The notes under the pieces are model-generated. The model was not told where the DNA came from. It was given only the letters and a program-made list of their open reading frames with translations, and made no database searches. From NCBI GenBank assembly GCA_963605745.1, contig CAVCWT010000005.1:1-64000 (forward strand): 64,000 nt of DNA, written 5' to 3'. A program made the position numbers and the translations under genes. Positions 7,795 through 16,354 of this stretch are shown piece after piece; position 1 is the stretch's first letter, and each line of letters begins with the position of its first letter. This DNA is from CAG-791 sp963605745. Its GTDB lineage: Bacteria > Bacillota > Clostridia > Lachnospirales > Lachnospiraceae.

Positions 7795-9067
7795 GAAAGG
7801 GTCTTATCCATATCCCGTCCTTCATAACGGCACGAACCTGCAGGGTATTCTGGTCGAGAAGGACGGCGTTTCCGCATTTTCCGGGTTCGATGGAGCCATA
7901 GAGAGAATCTGCATGAATCCGTCTGGCCGGCTGAATGGTTGCGCAGGCGATAGCATCCTCCAGGGGGATCTCCATTTGCAATACAGCAGTGCGCAGGCAA
8001 TCCATGAGATTGGAAACGGAACCGGCAATGCTGCCGGGAGCGCCATCAGGGCCGTTTTTTTTCAGCCGGCAATATTTGCCCTCTTTTGTGGTCTTCTGAC
8101 CTCCCAGCTCATAGTCACCATCCGGCATGCCGGTGCTGCGAAGGCTGTCGCTGACGAGAATGATATGTCTGGCGCCAATGAGCCCAAAGGCAGCTCGGAC
8201 GGAGGCAGGATGTACATGGATGCCGTCACAGATGAGCTCGCAGGTCAGATCACTGCCAGGGTGCAGACGCAGATAATCCATCACTGCCCCGATGGGCCCC
8301 GGATCACGATGTGTCAGATCGCGCATGGCATTATACATGTGGACCAGATGGCCGGCACCGGCCTCCAGAGCCTTGAGGGCCGTGTCATAGTCACAATCGG
8401 TATGGGCGAGCGAGACGGTGACAGAATCCTTTACGGTGCGGATGTAGTCCGCAAACGAAGGATTGACCTCCGGTGCCAGTCCGATGATCTTCAAAAGTCC
8501 ATCGGAGACCTTCTGAAAACGTTCCACCAGGTCGGCATCACAGGAACGGATATAATCCGGATTCTGGGCGCCGCGTTTGGCATAACTGATAAATGGTCCT
8601 TCCATATTAAAGCCGATGAGATCAGCCAGGAATGGAGAACGCTGGTGAGACGATTGTTTTTTCGCATAAAGGGCGCCGGTTAAAAGAACGTTTTCCAGAT
8701 CCTGCGGCGGGAGGGTGAGGGTTGCAGGGCAGATGGCCGTGATGCCGCAGCCGGCCTCATAGGCTGCAATCTTCTCAAAGGCCTCCAGACCGGCATCACA
8801 GATATCATATCCAAGGGCTCCGTGAAAATGGATGTCAACCAGTCCGGGAATGACATAGCAGTCGGACGCATCGTATACCATCCCATCTGATGAAGAAAAA
8901 TGATCCTCAGAGACAAAGCGGCCGTCAGAAATCAGGACATCTTTGTTGTGAAAATGAAGGTCCGGGGAAAAAACCTTTCCATTTGTGATTCGCATGTCGG
9001 CATATCCTTTTGCTGATTCAGAGTTATCATTCCAATGTATATTATTATAAACCGTGTAATTGGACAT
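7763..9067 (-). CDS. nagA: N-acetylglucosamine-6-phosphate deacetylase
   Basis: 434-aa amidohydrolase-superfamily enzyme that deacetylates GlcNAc-6-P to GlcN-6-P in amino sugar use and wall recycling. Metal and active-site motifs: DIHFHGALGYDICD, the NagA signature EGPFISYAKRGAQNPDYI, LAHTDCDYDTALKALEAGA, HMYNAM, CDGIHVHP and the catalytic Asp in ILVSDSL. The start at 9067 is chosen because a plausible promoter lies at 9111-9141, which would put the alternative ATG at 9106 near or before the transcript start; the ribosome site is weak. nagB is not in the window, so the gene is alone here. Confidence 0.9.
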   Translation of the reverse strand: MSNYTVYNNIHWNDNSESAKGYADMRITNGKVFSPDLHFHNKDVLISDGRFVSEDHFSSSDGMVYDASDCYVIPGLVDIHFHGALGYDICDAGLEAFEKIAAYEAGCGITAICPATLTLPPQDLENVLLTGALYAKKQSSHQRSPFLADLIGFNMEGPFISYAKRGAQNPDYIRSCDADLVERFQKVSDGLLKIIGLAPEVNPSFADYIRTVKDSVTVSLAHTDCDYDTALKALEAGAGHLVHMYNAMRDLTHRDPGPIGAVMDYLRLHPGSDLTCELICDGIHVHPASVRAAFGLIGARHIILVSDSLRSTGMPDGDYELGGQKTTKEGKYCRLKKNGPDGAPGSIAGSVSNLMDCLRTAVLQMEIPLEDAIACATIQPARRIHADSLYGSIEPGKCGNAVLLDQNTLQVRAVMKDGIWIRPFLKSAALRPCR

Positions 9068-9110
9068 TATTTTCTTTTTTTCGTCTGTCAGCGTGCTTTT
9101 CCACATCCTT

Positions 9111-9141
9111 ATTTTGGCGCGATGTAATGTGTGAATGTCAA
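9111..9141 (-). promoter_or_regulatory. Putative sigma-A promoter of nagA
   Basis: On the minus strand a perfect TTGACA (9141-9136) is followed after 19 bp by CAAAAT (9116-9111). The spacing is longer than ideal. Confidence 0.4.
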
Positions 9142-9156
9142 AGTGAGGTGAGAAGC

Positions 9157-9258
9157 ATGAACGCCATAAAGGAAATCTTACAGGAGATTTCATGGAAAAA
9201 TGTGCGAAACCTCATTGATTTTATGAGAAAAACGTGTAGAACCATGCTGATTTTTTGA
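9157..9258 (+). CDS. Possible 33-aa small protein or leader peptide upstream of the ATPase
   Basis: ATG 9157 is preceded by GTGAGGTGAG and opens a 33-codon frame (MNAIKEILQEISWKNVRNLI...) ending TGA 49 nt before the DUF4143 ATPase start. The second half is encoded by imperfect 31-32-bp repeats, so the frame may be accidental. No homology recognised. Confidence 0.25.
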   Translation: MNAIKEILQEISWKNVRNLIDFMRKTCRTMLIF

Positions 9259-9275
9259 GAAAAATGTGCAATACT
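9186..9275 (+). repeat. Three imperfect 31-32-bp direct repeats
   Basis: Units start at 9186, 9217 and 9249, each reading GATTT, then a TGAGAAAAA-like run, then GTG. They sit directly in front of the DUF4143 ATPase gene and may be operator-like sites or slippage-generated sequence. Confidence 0.5.
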
Positions 9276-9306
9276 TTCATTATCCTTGGGAGGGATGGTG
9301 ATCTCT

Positions 9307-10599
9307 ATGAAACGCAATGCAATTCAAGATTTGATCGACTGGAAAAATGATGAGGAACGTAAGCCGCTTGTTTTGAAGGGGGCACGACAGGTTGGCAAGA
9401 CGTGGCTTATGAAGGAGTTCGGAAAGAACTATTATAAGAGCTTCGTCTATTTCAACTTTGACGAAGAGGACGAACTGAAATCAATTTTCGAAACGAACAA
9501 AAACCCGCAGCGTATTCTGGAACTGCTTTCGCTGATCTGCGGAGAGAAGATTCTACCAGGGGAGACGCTCGTTATTTTCGATGAAATACAGGAATGTCCG
9601 GATGCACTGAATGCGCTCAAATATTTCAGAGAAAAAGCGAATGAGTATCATGTCATTGCTGCGGGGAGTTTGTTGGGCACACTTTTGGCCAAGCCGAAAT
9701 CATATCCCGTCGGAATGGTCAATCTTCTCGATATATATCCTTTAACTTTTGAGGAATTTCTGGAAGCGACAGATCCGGCTCTCTATGCTTACTACCACAG
9801 TATTCAAAAAGGACAGCAGATCGAAGAAATTTTCCATAATCGCCTGATGGAGGTCTATAACAACTATCTGATAATCGGCGGGATGCCAGAGTGTGTGTCC
9901 TCCTGGAGCTGCCATAAAGACCCAGGGAAGATTTCTCAGATACAACGGGAACTCATTGAAGTTTATGAAAATGACTTTTCCAAGCATAATGGGAAAGTGA
10001 ACAGCGGACGTATTCTCATGGTGTTCCGTAGCATTGTTTCACAGTTGGCGAAGCCAAACGAAAAATTTATGTATGGCGCTGTTCGGGAAGGCGGCAGGGC
10101 GCGGGACTTTGAGGAAGCCATCGAATGGCTTGTTTCTGCCGGAATGCTGAATCGAGTCTATAACGTTTCCAGAATGGAACATCCGTTGTCTGCATTTGAC
10201 AAGCTTGATCAGTTCAAACTCTTTGTTTTTGACACAGGACTTCTCAAGCACATGGCAGGCATTGCCAACAGCGCAATTCTTCTGAAGGCTGATTATCAAT
10301 TTAAAGGGCCGTTAACGGAGAACTATGTTCTGCAGCAGCTTCAAGGACAGTTTGAGGTAGCACCGCGATATTACTCTGACAAAAACAGTGAGATTGACTT
10401 TGTACTGCAGAATGGTTCAGATATTATTCCGGTGGAAGTTAAGGGCGGCGAAGATAAATCCGCACCTTCATTCAAAAGATACATTGCAGACCATCAGCCG
10501 GAACATGCACTGCGTTTTTCAAGGCGTGGCTACCGTAAGGATGGAGCGATAACAAATCTTCCACTGTATCTGGCGGCGAAAACCAAGGAACTGCTGTAA
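9307..10599 (+). CDS. AAA ATPase with DUF4143 C-terminal domain
   Basis: 430-aa protein. The N-terminal AAA_14 domain (about 1-200) carries Walker A GARQVGKT (Lys31) and Walker B LVIFDEIQECPDAL. The C-terminal DUF4143 domain (about 210-430) ends with EIDFVLQ...PVEVKGG, which resembles a PD-(D/E)XK nuclease core. Start 9307 is preferred over ATG 9295, which sits directly on the GGGAGGG ribosome site. These ATPases are widespread, often horizontally mobile, and without an agreed function; defence or toxin-related roles have been suggested. Codon use is more AT-rich than in the trp operon that follows, consistent with transfer. Confidence 0.88.
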   Translation: MKRNAIQDLIDWKNDEERKPLVLKGARQVGKTWLMKEFGKNYYKSFVYFNFDEEDELKSIFETNKNPQRILELLSLICGEKILPGETLVIFDEIQECPDALNALKYFREKANEYHVIAAGSLLGTLLAKPKSYPVGMVNLLDIYPLTFEEFLEATDPALYAYYHSIQKGQQIEEIFHNRLMEVYNNYLIIGGMPECVSSWSCHKDPGKISQIQRELIEVYENDFSKHNGKVNSGRILMVFRSIVSQLAKPNEKFMYGAVREGGRARDFEEAIEWLVSAGMLNRVYNVSRMEHPLSAFDKLDQFKLFVFDTGLLKHMAGIANSAILLKADYQFKGPLTENYVLQQLQGQFEVAPRYYSDKNSEIDFVLQNGSDIIPVEVKGGEDKSAPSFKRYIADHQPEHALRFSRRGYRKDGAITNLPLYLAAKTKELL

Positions 10600-10702
10600 G
10601 ATATGTAATCGGTGTGTAATCGAGGTGAAGCGAGTTGCCTCTTGCATCATTCAGACATTCGGTGTAAGATATCTTCAAGTTAGTTTAATTAAATAACACG
10701 TT

Positions 10703-11085
10703 AAACCGATGAAGCGGAAATAACGTGAGTACAGGAACTCACAGAGAGCCGGGGGGGCTGAGAGCCCGGCAGGACACCAACTCACAAATGGGCCGCGGAG
10801 GGCGTGAGGAAAACCTGCAGCAGAAGGCAAAGAACAGCAGCGGAAAGGAAAGCTTCGAAGGAAAGAGCTAAGAGGCGGATCATCCGTTCTGGGAGGCAGG
10901 CGAGTATTTCACGACGTGAGGGCATACGTCAGTTGCCGTGGATATGTTGGTATCCAGCAAAGAGCGCAGAAGGGCGGATCGATACGATCTTGCAGCTGCG
11001 AATCAAGGTGGCACCGCGATTAGAGAAATGATGATCGTCCTTGATGAGAGTTTCGATGGAAGCTCTCGTCAAGGACGATTTTGTT
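10703..11085 (+). promoter_or_regulatory. T-box riboswitch (tryptophan, UGG specifier) of the trp operon
   Basis: The T-box sequence AAGGTGGCACCGCG is at 11005-11018. The Stem I apical region contains CAGAGAGCC and CTGAGAGCCCGG. In the specifier position, AAATGGGCC, the codon TGG (10789-10791) designates tRNA-Trp. An intrinsic terminator follows at 11034. Uncharged tRNA-Trp should stabilise the antiterminator and switch on trpE and the genes after it. The leader starts about 100 nt after the ATPase gene; an open frame running through it is not considered real. Confidence 0.93.
11034..11085 (+). terminator. T-box terminator hairpin
   Basis: Long stem ATCGTCCTTGA...TCAAGGACGAT with an inner GAGAG/CTCTC arm, followed by TTTTGTT. 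Its left arm overlaps the region just after the T-box sequence, as required for a terminator/antiterminator switch. Confidence 0.85.
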
Positions 11086-11095
11086 ATTGATCAAG

Positions 11096-11168
11096 CGGCC
11101 AAGGCCCGGAGAGCCTTTGGCCGTGGACATCGAGGCTTTCCAAAGGAAAGGTGAGATTGCGCTGAACA
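11096..11168 (+). repeat. Two-hairpin TGGCCA-family repeat, copy B
   Basis: Hairpin 1 (11096-11123) pairs CGGCCAAGG with CCTTTGGCCG. Hairpin 2 (about 11124-11160) shares ACATCGAGG.TTTCC with copy A. The element ends GCTGAACAAT. It lies between the T-box terminator and trpE. Confidence 0.6.
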
Positions 11169-11234
11169 ATAACATGAGTCAATTCGAGCAGGAATCGGCT
11201 GCCGGGAAAAACCAATGAGCATCAGGAGGAGCAT

Positions 11235-12701
11235 ATGAACATCAAACCATCACTGGACGAGGTTCTGGAGTATGCAAAGGGCGGCGAATACCGCCGCATA
11301 CCTGTGAGTACGGAAATTCTTTCCGATCTGTACACTCCCATTCAGGTACTGCAAAAGCTCAAGAACGTTTCCAACCACTGTTACCTTCTGGAATCGGCCG
11401 AGGCACAGGAGAAATGGGGCCGCTACACCTTCCTTGGCTACGATCCCACCATGGAGATTACCTGTCAGAACGGACACATGAAGGTGGGAGCCCTCAGTTT
11501 TGAAACGACGGATCCCGGCAAGACGATCCGCCAGATTCTGGCCGAGTACCGGGCGCCAAGGCTCGATTACCTTCCCTCCTTTGCCGGCGGGCTGGTCGGA
11601 TATTTTGCCTACGATTATCTGAAATACGCAGAGCCCTCGCTCCATCTGGATGCAGAGGATACCGAGGATTTCAAGGACGTGGATCTGATGCTCTTTGACA
11701 AGGTCATTGCCTTCGACAACCTGCGGCAGAAGATCATCCTCATCGTCAACATCGATCTGGCAGAGGCTAAGACCTCCTACAAAAAGGCCGAAAGGGAACT
11801 GGCGGAGCTGATTTGCCTGATCCGGGAAGGGGAGGCAAAGGAGGAGCCGGCGGGCGCTTTGCAGTCAGAGATTACTCCTTTGTTTGACAAGGAGCACTAC
11901 TGCGACATGGTTCGCAAGGCGCAGCACCACATCAAGGAGGGAGACATCTTCCAGATCGTGCTCTCGAACCGGCTGGAGGGCGCCTACGAGGGGAGCCTTC
12001 TTAACTGCTACCGCGTGCTGCGGACCCTGAATCCGTCGCCGTACATGTTCTATTTCTCCGGGACGGACGTGGAGGTCGCCGGGGCCTCACCGGAGACGCT
12101 GGTGAAGCTCGAGGACGGAGAGCTCCACACCTTCCCGCTGGCCGGTACGCGTCCCCGCGGCAAGACCCCGGAGGAGGATGCCGAGCTGGAAAAAGGCCTC
12201 CTTGCCGATGAGAAGGAGCTCGCCGAACACAACATGCTGGTGGACCTTGGCCGCAACGACATCGGCAAGATCTCGGAGTTCGGAAGTGTCAAGGTGGAGC
12301 GCTATCATGAGGTCCTGAAGTTCTCCCACGTCATGCACATCGGCTCCACCGTCCGCGGCAAAATACGACCGGACCTGGACGCTCTGGATGCGGTGGATTC
12401 GATTCTGCCGGCAGGGACTCTCTCCGGTGCTCCGAAGATCCGGGCCTGCCAGCTGATCAATGATCTCGAGAACAACAAGCGAGGCATCTACGGCGGCGCG
12501 ATTGGCTATATTGACTTTAGCGGCAACCTGGATACCTGCATCGCCATCCGCATTGCCTATAAGAAGAACGGCAAGGTGTTCGTCCGCAGCGGCGCCGGAA
12601 TTGTTGCCGACTCCGTTCCGGAGAAGGAATATCAGGAATGCATCAATAAGGCAAAGGCCGTGGTGACGGCACTGGAGGCAGCCAATGATCTTACTGATTG
12701 A
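11235..12701 (+). CDS. trpE: Anthranilate synthase component I
   Basis: 488 aa, normal length for TrpE. It converts chorismate plus ammonia to anthranilate with TrpG. The LLES motif near residue 50, within the tryptophan feedback site, is present. The chorismate-binding C-terminal half shows PLAGTRPRGK, HNMLVDLGRNDIG, LPAGTLSGAPK and the GGAIGY segment. Start ATG 11235 has AGGAGG 5-6 nt upstream. The 3' end overlaps trpG by 17 nt, suggesting coupled synthesis of the two subunits. Confidence 0.96.
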   Translation: MNIKPSLDEVLEYAKGGEYRRIPVSTEILSDLYTPIQVLQKLKNVSNHCYLLESAEAQEKWGRYTFLGYDPTMEITCQNGHMKVGALSFETTDPGKTIRQILAEYRAPRLDYLPSFAGGLVGYFAYDYLKYAEPSLHLDAEDTEDFKDVDLMLFDKVIAFDNLRQKIILIVNIDLAEAKTSYKKAERELAELICLIREGEAKEEPAGALQSEITPLFDKEHYCDMVRKAQHHIKEGDIFQIVLSNRLEGAYEGSLLNCYRVLRTLNPSPYMFYFSGTDVEVAGASPETLVKLEDGELHTFPLAGTRPRGKTPEEDAELEKGLLADEKELAEHNMLVDLGRNDIGKISEFGSVKVERYHEVLKFSHVMHIGSTVRGKIRPDLDALDAVDSILPAGTLSGAPKIRACQLINDLENNKRGIYGGAIGYIDFSGNLDTCIAIRIAYKKNGKVFVRSGAGIVADSVPEKEYQECINKAKAVVTALEAANDLTD

Positions 12702-13254
12702 TAACTATGACAGTTTTTCCTATAACCTGTACCAGATGGTGGGAGCCATTGATCCGGACATCAAGGTGATCCGCAACGATGAGATGACGGTGGAGGAGAT
12801 CAAGGCGCTGCGGCCGGATCGCATCATCATCTCTCCGGGACCTGGGCGTCCTGCGGATGCCGGCGTCTGTGAGGACGTAGTGAGGGAGCTTCGTACCAGC
12901 GGCATTCCGATCCTGGGCGTGTGCCTTGGCGAACAGGGGATCTGCGAAGCCTACGGCGCGACGGTTACCTATGCAAAGGAGCTGATGCACGGCAAGCAGT
13001 CCCTGACAACCATCGACACCGAAAGCCCATTGTTCCATGGCCTTCCTGGCAAAATACCGGTCGCACGCTACCATTCCCTGGCTGTCAAGGCAGAGACTCT
13101 CCCGCCAGAGCTCAAGGTGATCGCAACCGCCGATGACGGCGAGGTCATGGGCGTACAGGATACGCAGTACCCGGTTTACGGGCTGCAGTTCCATCCGGAA
13201 TCCATCATGACACCGGACGGGGCACAGATGCTTCGGAACTTCTTATCGGTTTAG
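12685..13254 (+). CDS. trpG: Anthranilate synthase component II (glutamine amidotransferase)
   Basis: 189-aa class I amidotransferase subunit that supplies ammonia to TrpE. It begins ILLIDNYDSFSYNLYQ and carries ISPGPGRP, nucleophile Cys80 and the His/Glu pair in LQFHPESIMT. The nucleophile elbow reads GVCLGEQGI instead of the usual GVCLGHQ, so the conserved His after the Gly is Glu here. Catalytic Cys, His and Glu are otherwise intact. No separate strong ribosome site is seen, in line with overlap coupling to trpE. Confidence 0.95.
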   Translation: MILLIDNYDSFSYNLYQMVGAIDPDIKVIRNDEMTVEEIKALRPDRIIISPGPGRPADAGVCEDVVRELRTSGIPILGVCLGEQGICEAYGATVTYAKELMHGKQSLTTIDTESPLFHGLPGKIPVARYHSLAVKAETLPPELKVIATADDGEVMGVQDTQYPVYGLQFHPESIMTPDGAQMLRNFLSV

Positions 13255-13279
13255 CACGAAACCATAACGTACATATTTT

Positions 13280-13455
13280 GCTGACGGGCCTACCAGAGAA
13301 TGTCCGCTGTGGGGACGCCTCGCGGCTCCGTCCTCGGACCTAGCGGTACTAAGCTCGCTGTCTGGATAACTTCCTTTGTAAGTTATCCGCCATCGAGCAA
13401 GTACCGAGGCCTCGGAAGGCCCCACAGTCGGACATATCTCTGCTCTCCCGTCAGC
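13280..13455. repeat. 175-nt extended imperfect hairpin between trpG and trpD
   Basis: Nested inverted repeats run almost the whole gap: GCTGACGGG (13280) with CCCGTCAGC (13447-13455); AGAGAATGTCCG.CTGTGGGG (13296 on) with CCCCACAGTCGGACATATCTCT; GGTACT with AGTACC; GCTCG with CGAGC; and GGATAACTT with AAGTTATCC around a 7-nt tip. It could be a folded RNA element, a MITE-like mobile repeat or a transcript-processing site. Open frames inside it are judged accidental. Confidence 0.7.
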
Positions 13456-13480
13456 GCGAACATTATGAAAGGAGCACATC

Positions 13481-14503
13481 ATGATCAAGGAATCCATCAT
13501 CAAAATCGTCAACAAAGAGGACCTCACCTACGAAGAGGCCCGTGACACCATGCTGGAGATTATGAAGGGCGAGACCACCCCGACCCAGAATGCAGCGTTC
13601 CTTGCAGCACTCTCCACTAAGTCCACGAAGGCAGAAACCATCGATGAGATCTCCGGCTGTGCCTATGCGATGCGTTCGCTGGCAACACCGGTGCCGCATC
13701 CGGATATGGAGGTGCTGGAGATTGTGGGCACCGGCGGAGACGGTGCGCATTCCTTTAATATTTCCACCACCACAGCTATGGTTGTTGCGGCAGCCGGCGT
13801 AAAGGTGGCTAAACACGGCAACCGCGCAGCTTCCTCTCTTTCCGGAACAGCCGACTGCCTGGAGGCACTCGGCATCAACATTCAGCAGGATCCGGAGCTG
13901 TGCCGGAAGCTCTTGAAGGAAGCGGGCTTTTGCTTCATGTTCGCGCAGAAATACCATGCAGCGATGAAATACGTCGGACCGATCCGCAAGGAGCTGGGCT
14001 TCCGCACCGTATTTAACATTCTGGGACCTCTCACCAATCCGGCAAAGCCGGAGATGTTCCTCCTTGGCGTATACGATGAGTACCTTGTAGAGCCGGTCGC
14101 AAAGGTTCTAAGCTCCCTTGGCGTCAAGAGAGCACTGGTAGTCTATGGTCAGGACCGCATGGATGAGGTCTCTGTCAGTGCGCCGACCACCGTCTGCGAG
14201 CTCAAGGACGGCTACTATCGCAGCTTTGTCATCAAGCCGGAGGATTTCGGCCTTGCGCGCGGCACAAAGGACGAGATCGTCGGCGGCTCTCCTGCAGAGA
14301 ACGCAGAGATCACAAGGGGCATTCTGAATGGCACCATTACCGGGACAAGGCGTAATATCGTTCTCATGAACGCAGGCTGTGCATTGTATGCCGGCAAAGC
14401 GGCGGACTCCATCGAGGACGGCGTAAAGCTTGCAGCAGAGCTCATCGATTCCGGCAAAGCCCTGGAGACACTGAACAAGGTGATCGAGGTCAGCAACTCC
14501 TGA
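13481..14503 (+). CDS. trpD: Anthranilate phosphoribosyltransferase
   Basis: 340 aa. Transfers phosphoribose from PRPP to anthranilate. Family motifs: the PRPP loop GTGGDGAHSFNISTTTA, AKHGNRAASSLSGTADCLEALG, YVGPIRKELGFRTVFNILGPLTNP and VVYGQDRMDE. Start ATG 13481 has GAAAGGAG upstream. It is a stand-alone enzyme, not fused to trpG. Confidence 0.96.
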   Translation: MIKESIIKIVNKEDLTYEEARDTMLEIMKGETTPTQNAAFLAALSTKSTKAETIDEISGCAYAMRSLATPVPHPDMEVLEIVGTGGDGAHSFNISTTTAMVVAAAGVKVAKHGNRAASSLSGTADCLEALGINIQQDPELCRKLLKEAGFCFMFAQKYHAAMKYVGPIRKELGFRTVFNILGPLTNPAKPEMFLLGVYDEYLVEPVAKVLSSLGVKRALVVYGQDRMDEVSVSAPTTVCELKDGYYRSFVIKPEDFGLARGTKDEIVGGSPAENAEITRGILNGTITGTRRNIVLMNAGCALYAGKAADSIEDGVKLAAELIDSGKALETLNKVIEVSNS

Positions 14504-14700
14504 GAACAGTTTGACCGAATGGGTCATTAAAACGTTTAAAAGGACTTCGCTTCCTGTCATGGGAGCATCGATGCATCGCCCAGACGGTTTTCGAGATCGT
14601 CTATAGGAGCCCGGCGGTCGGAACAAGCTTTTGCGAATCCTGAGATGAGAATGAGAGGACTCTTGCCGGCACGAATTGGAAACGGTGCAGAAGAGCCAAA

Positions 14701-14756
14701 TGCAGAGAACGGATTGCAGAAAACGAACTGCAGAAAACAGACTGCAGAAAGGAAGG
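14701..14756 (+). repeat. 14-bp tandem repeat, four units, upstream of trpC
   Basis: Four consecutive 14-bp units each begin TGCAGA (for example TGCAGAAAACGAAC). The last unit runs into the AAAGGAAGG ribosome site of trpC. A similar 14-bp repeat lies upstream of thiD (43581-43636) when read on that gene's strand. Confidence 0.8.
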
Positions 14757-14765
14757 ACACCCGAA

Positions 14766-15575
14766 ATGGGGAATATACTGGATGAATTAGCAGACTATGC
14801 CCGGATTCGGGTGGCAAAGGCAAGGGAGGAAAAGTCTCTGGAGGAGATCAAAGAGGAAGCCCTGCAGCTGTGGCAGGAGCAAAAAAGAGCCGGTCTGCAG
14901 GCCTTTTGCTTTGAAAAGGCCCTGGCAGAGGAGGGTGAGATTCACTTCATCTGCGAGTGCAAGAAGGCATCGCCCTCCAAGGGTCTCATTGCGCCAAAGT
15001 TCCCTTACCTTGACATTGCAAGGCAGTACGAGGCGGCCGGCGCCTCTGCCATCTCCGTCCTTACAGAGCCGAAATGGTTCCTGGGCTCACTGGACTACCT
15101 GAAGGAAATCTCTGCAGCTGTGCAGACGCCCTGCCTTCGCAAGGACTTCACTGTGGATCCCTACATGATCTACGAAGCGAAAACAGCGGGCGCCTCTGCC
15201 ATCCTTCTCATCGCGGCGATTCTCGATACCGATACGATTGCGGAGTATCTGGCCGTCGCAGATGACCTGGGACTCTCTGCCATTGTGGAGGCCCATGATG
15301 AGACCGAGGTGGCCTCTGCTGTGGCAGCAGGTGCGAGGGTCATCGGTGTCAACAACCGGAATCTGAAGGATTTTACCGTGGACATTCATAACAGCATTCG
15401 CCTGCGGGAGTTAGCACCAGGAGATCGGATCTTTGTCGCAGAGTCCGGCATCAAGACGCCGGAGGATGTGGAGACGCTCCGGCAAAACGGTGTCAACGCC
15501 GTCCTTGTCGGCGAGCAGCTGATGCGGGCAGAAAGCCCCGCCGCGGAGCTAAAGCGCCTTCGAGGAGAGCGGTAA
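14766..15575 (+). CDS. trpC: Indole-3-glycerol phosphate synthase
   Basis: 269 aa, TIM barrel. Closes the indole ring from carboxyphenylamino-deoxyribulose phosphate. Motifs: the catalytic Lys/Glu region ICECKKASPSKG, PCLRKDFTVDPYMIYEAKTAGASAILLI, AIVEAHDE, GVNNRNLKDF and FVAESGI. ATG 14766 is used because the upstream 30-codon extension only translates the tandem repeat. GGAAGG lies about 10 nt upstream. Confidence 0.95.
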   Translation: MGNILDELADYARIRVAKAREEKSLEEIKEEALQLWQEQKRAGLQAFCFEKALAEEGEIHFICECKKASPSKGLIAPKFPYLDIARQYEAAGASAISVLTEPKWFLGSLDYLKEISAAVQTPCLRKDFTVDPYMIYEAKTAGASAILLIAAILDTDTIAEYLAVADDLGLSAIVEAHDETEVASAVAAGARVIGVNNRNLKDFTVDIHNSIRLRELAPGDRIFVAESGIKTPEDVETLRQNGVNAVLVGEQLMRAESPAAELKRLRGER

Positions 15576-15616
15576 AACCTCGGCGTGGCTGGCTGGCGTG
15601 GGAAGTGGAACAGGAT

Positions 15617-16261
15617 ATGAAGGAAAAAGCAAACGTAAAAATAAAAATCTGCGGGCTGCGGACCCGGGCGGATGTGGCCGCTGTCAATGTCGCCTTGCCG
15701 GAGTACACCGGATTTATTTTCGATCCGACAAGGAAACGCTACATCGAACCCAAGGAGGCAGAGGAGCTGAGAAAGGAGCTCGATCCAAGGATTCGGCCGG
15801 TCGGGGTATTCGTGAATGCCGGGACAGAAGGAATCCTGGGAGCCCTTCGATGGTGCAGCCTGGATATGGTGCAGCTCCACGGAGATGAGGGAAACGAAGA
15901 GATCGAGGAGCTGCGGGCGGCAGTAAGAGAGGACTTTCCCGAAAGGGAGCTGACCGTTGTGAAGGCCTTTCGGATTGACACGCAAGAGGACGTAAAGCGA
16001 GCGGAACGGTCGGCGGCGGATTTGATCCTGCTGGATCATGGAGCCGGCGGGACGGGAGAGAGCTTTGACTGGAGCCTCTTGAAGAATTGCCAAAGAGAAT
16101 TCTTTCTGGCAGGGGGCCTTACGCCGGAGAATGTGGGAGAGGCCATTTGTCTGGCACATCCCTTTGGCGTAGATGCCAGCTCATCGCTGGAGACAGAAGG
16201 ACATAAGGATCCGGAGAAGATCCAAAGATTTGCAGAGGCTGTGCGAGAAATCGAAAATTGA
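15617..16261 (+). CDS. trpF: Phosphoribosylanthranilate isomerase
   Basis: 214-aa TIM barrel that catalyses the Amadori rearrangement before TrpC. Motifs: KIKICGL with the catalytic Cys, GFIFDPTRKRYI, GVFVNAG, VQLHGDEG, the catalytic Asp in LLDHGAGGTGESFDW, FFLAGGL and GVDASSSLE. The last differs from the usual DVSSGVE but keeps the phosphate-binding Ser residues. ATG 15617 is chosen; a GTG at 15605 is possible because ribosome sites are weak for both. Confidence 0.93.
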   Translation: MKEKANVKIKICGLRTRADVAAVNVALPEYTGFIFDPTRKRYIEPKEAEELRKELDPRIRPVGVFVNAGTEGILGALRWCSLDMVQLHGDEGNEEIEELRAAVREDFPERELTVVKAFRIDTQEDVKRAERSAADLILLDHGAGGTGESFDWSLLKNCQREFFLAGGLTPENVGEAICLAHPFGVDASSSLETEGHKDPEKIQRFAEAVREIEN

Positions 16262-16272
16262 TACGGCAGACA

Positions 16273-16283
16273 CTAGTACAGCG
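16273..16283 (+). repeat. CTAGTACAGCG half-element downstream of trpF
   Basis: Exact 11-mer CTAGTACAGCG, the left arm of the palindrome at 26103-26156, 12 nt after the trpF stop. Confidence 0.5.
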
Positions 16284-16354
16284 ATTGAACACCTTGTGAA
16301 GGGGTAACCCAAGGGCGGCGCAGATACCAAAAGTTAAGGAGCAGGAGGTAACGA

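Noticed and set aside
10804..11031. 75-codon open frame in front of trpE
   Set aside because: It lies wholly inside the T-box leader, has no ribosome site and its product is a basic low-complexity sequence.
13300..13545. 81-codon open frame between trpG and trpD
   Set aside because: It runs through the large inverted repeat and into trpD in another frame; no ribosome site.
14701..14756. CRISPR array
   Set aside because: Units are contiguous 14-mers without spacers; no array with unique spacers was found anywhere in the window.
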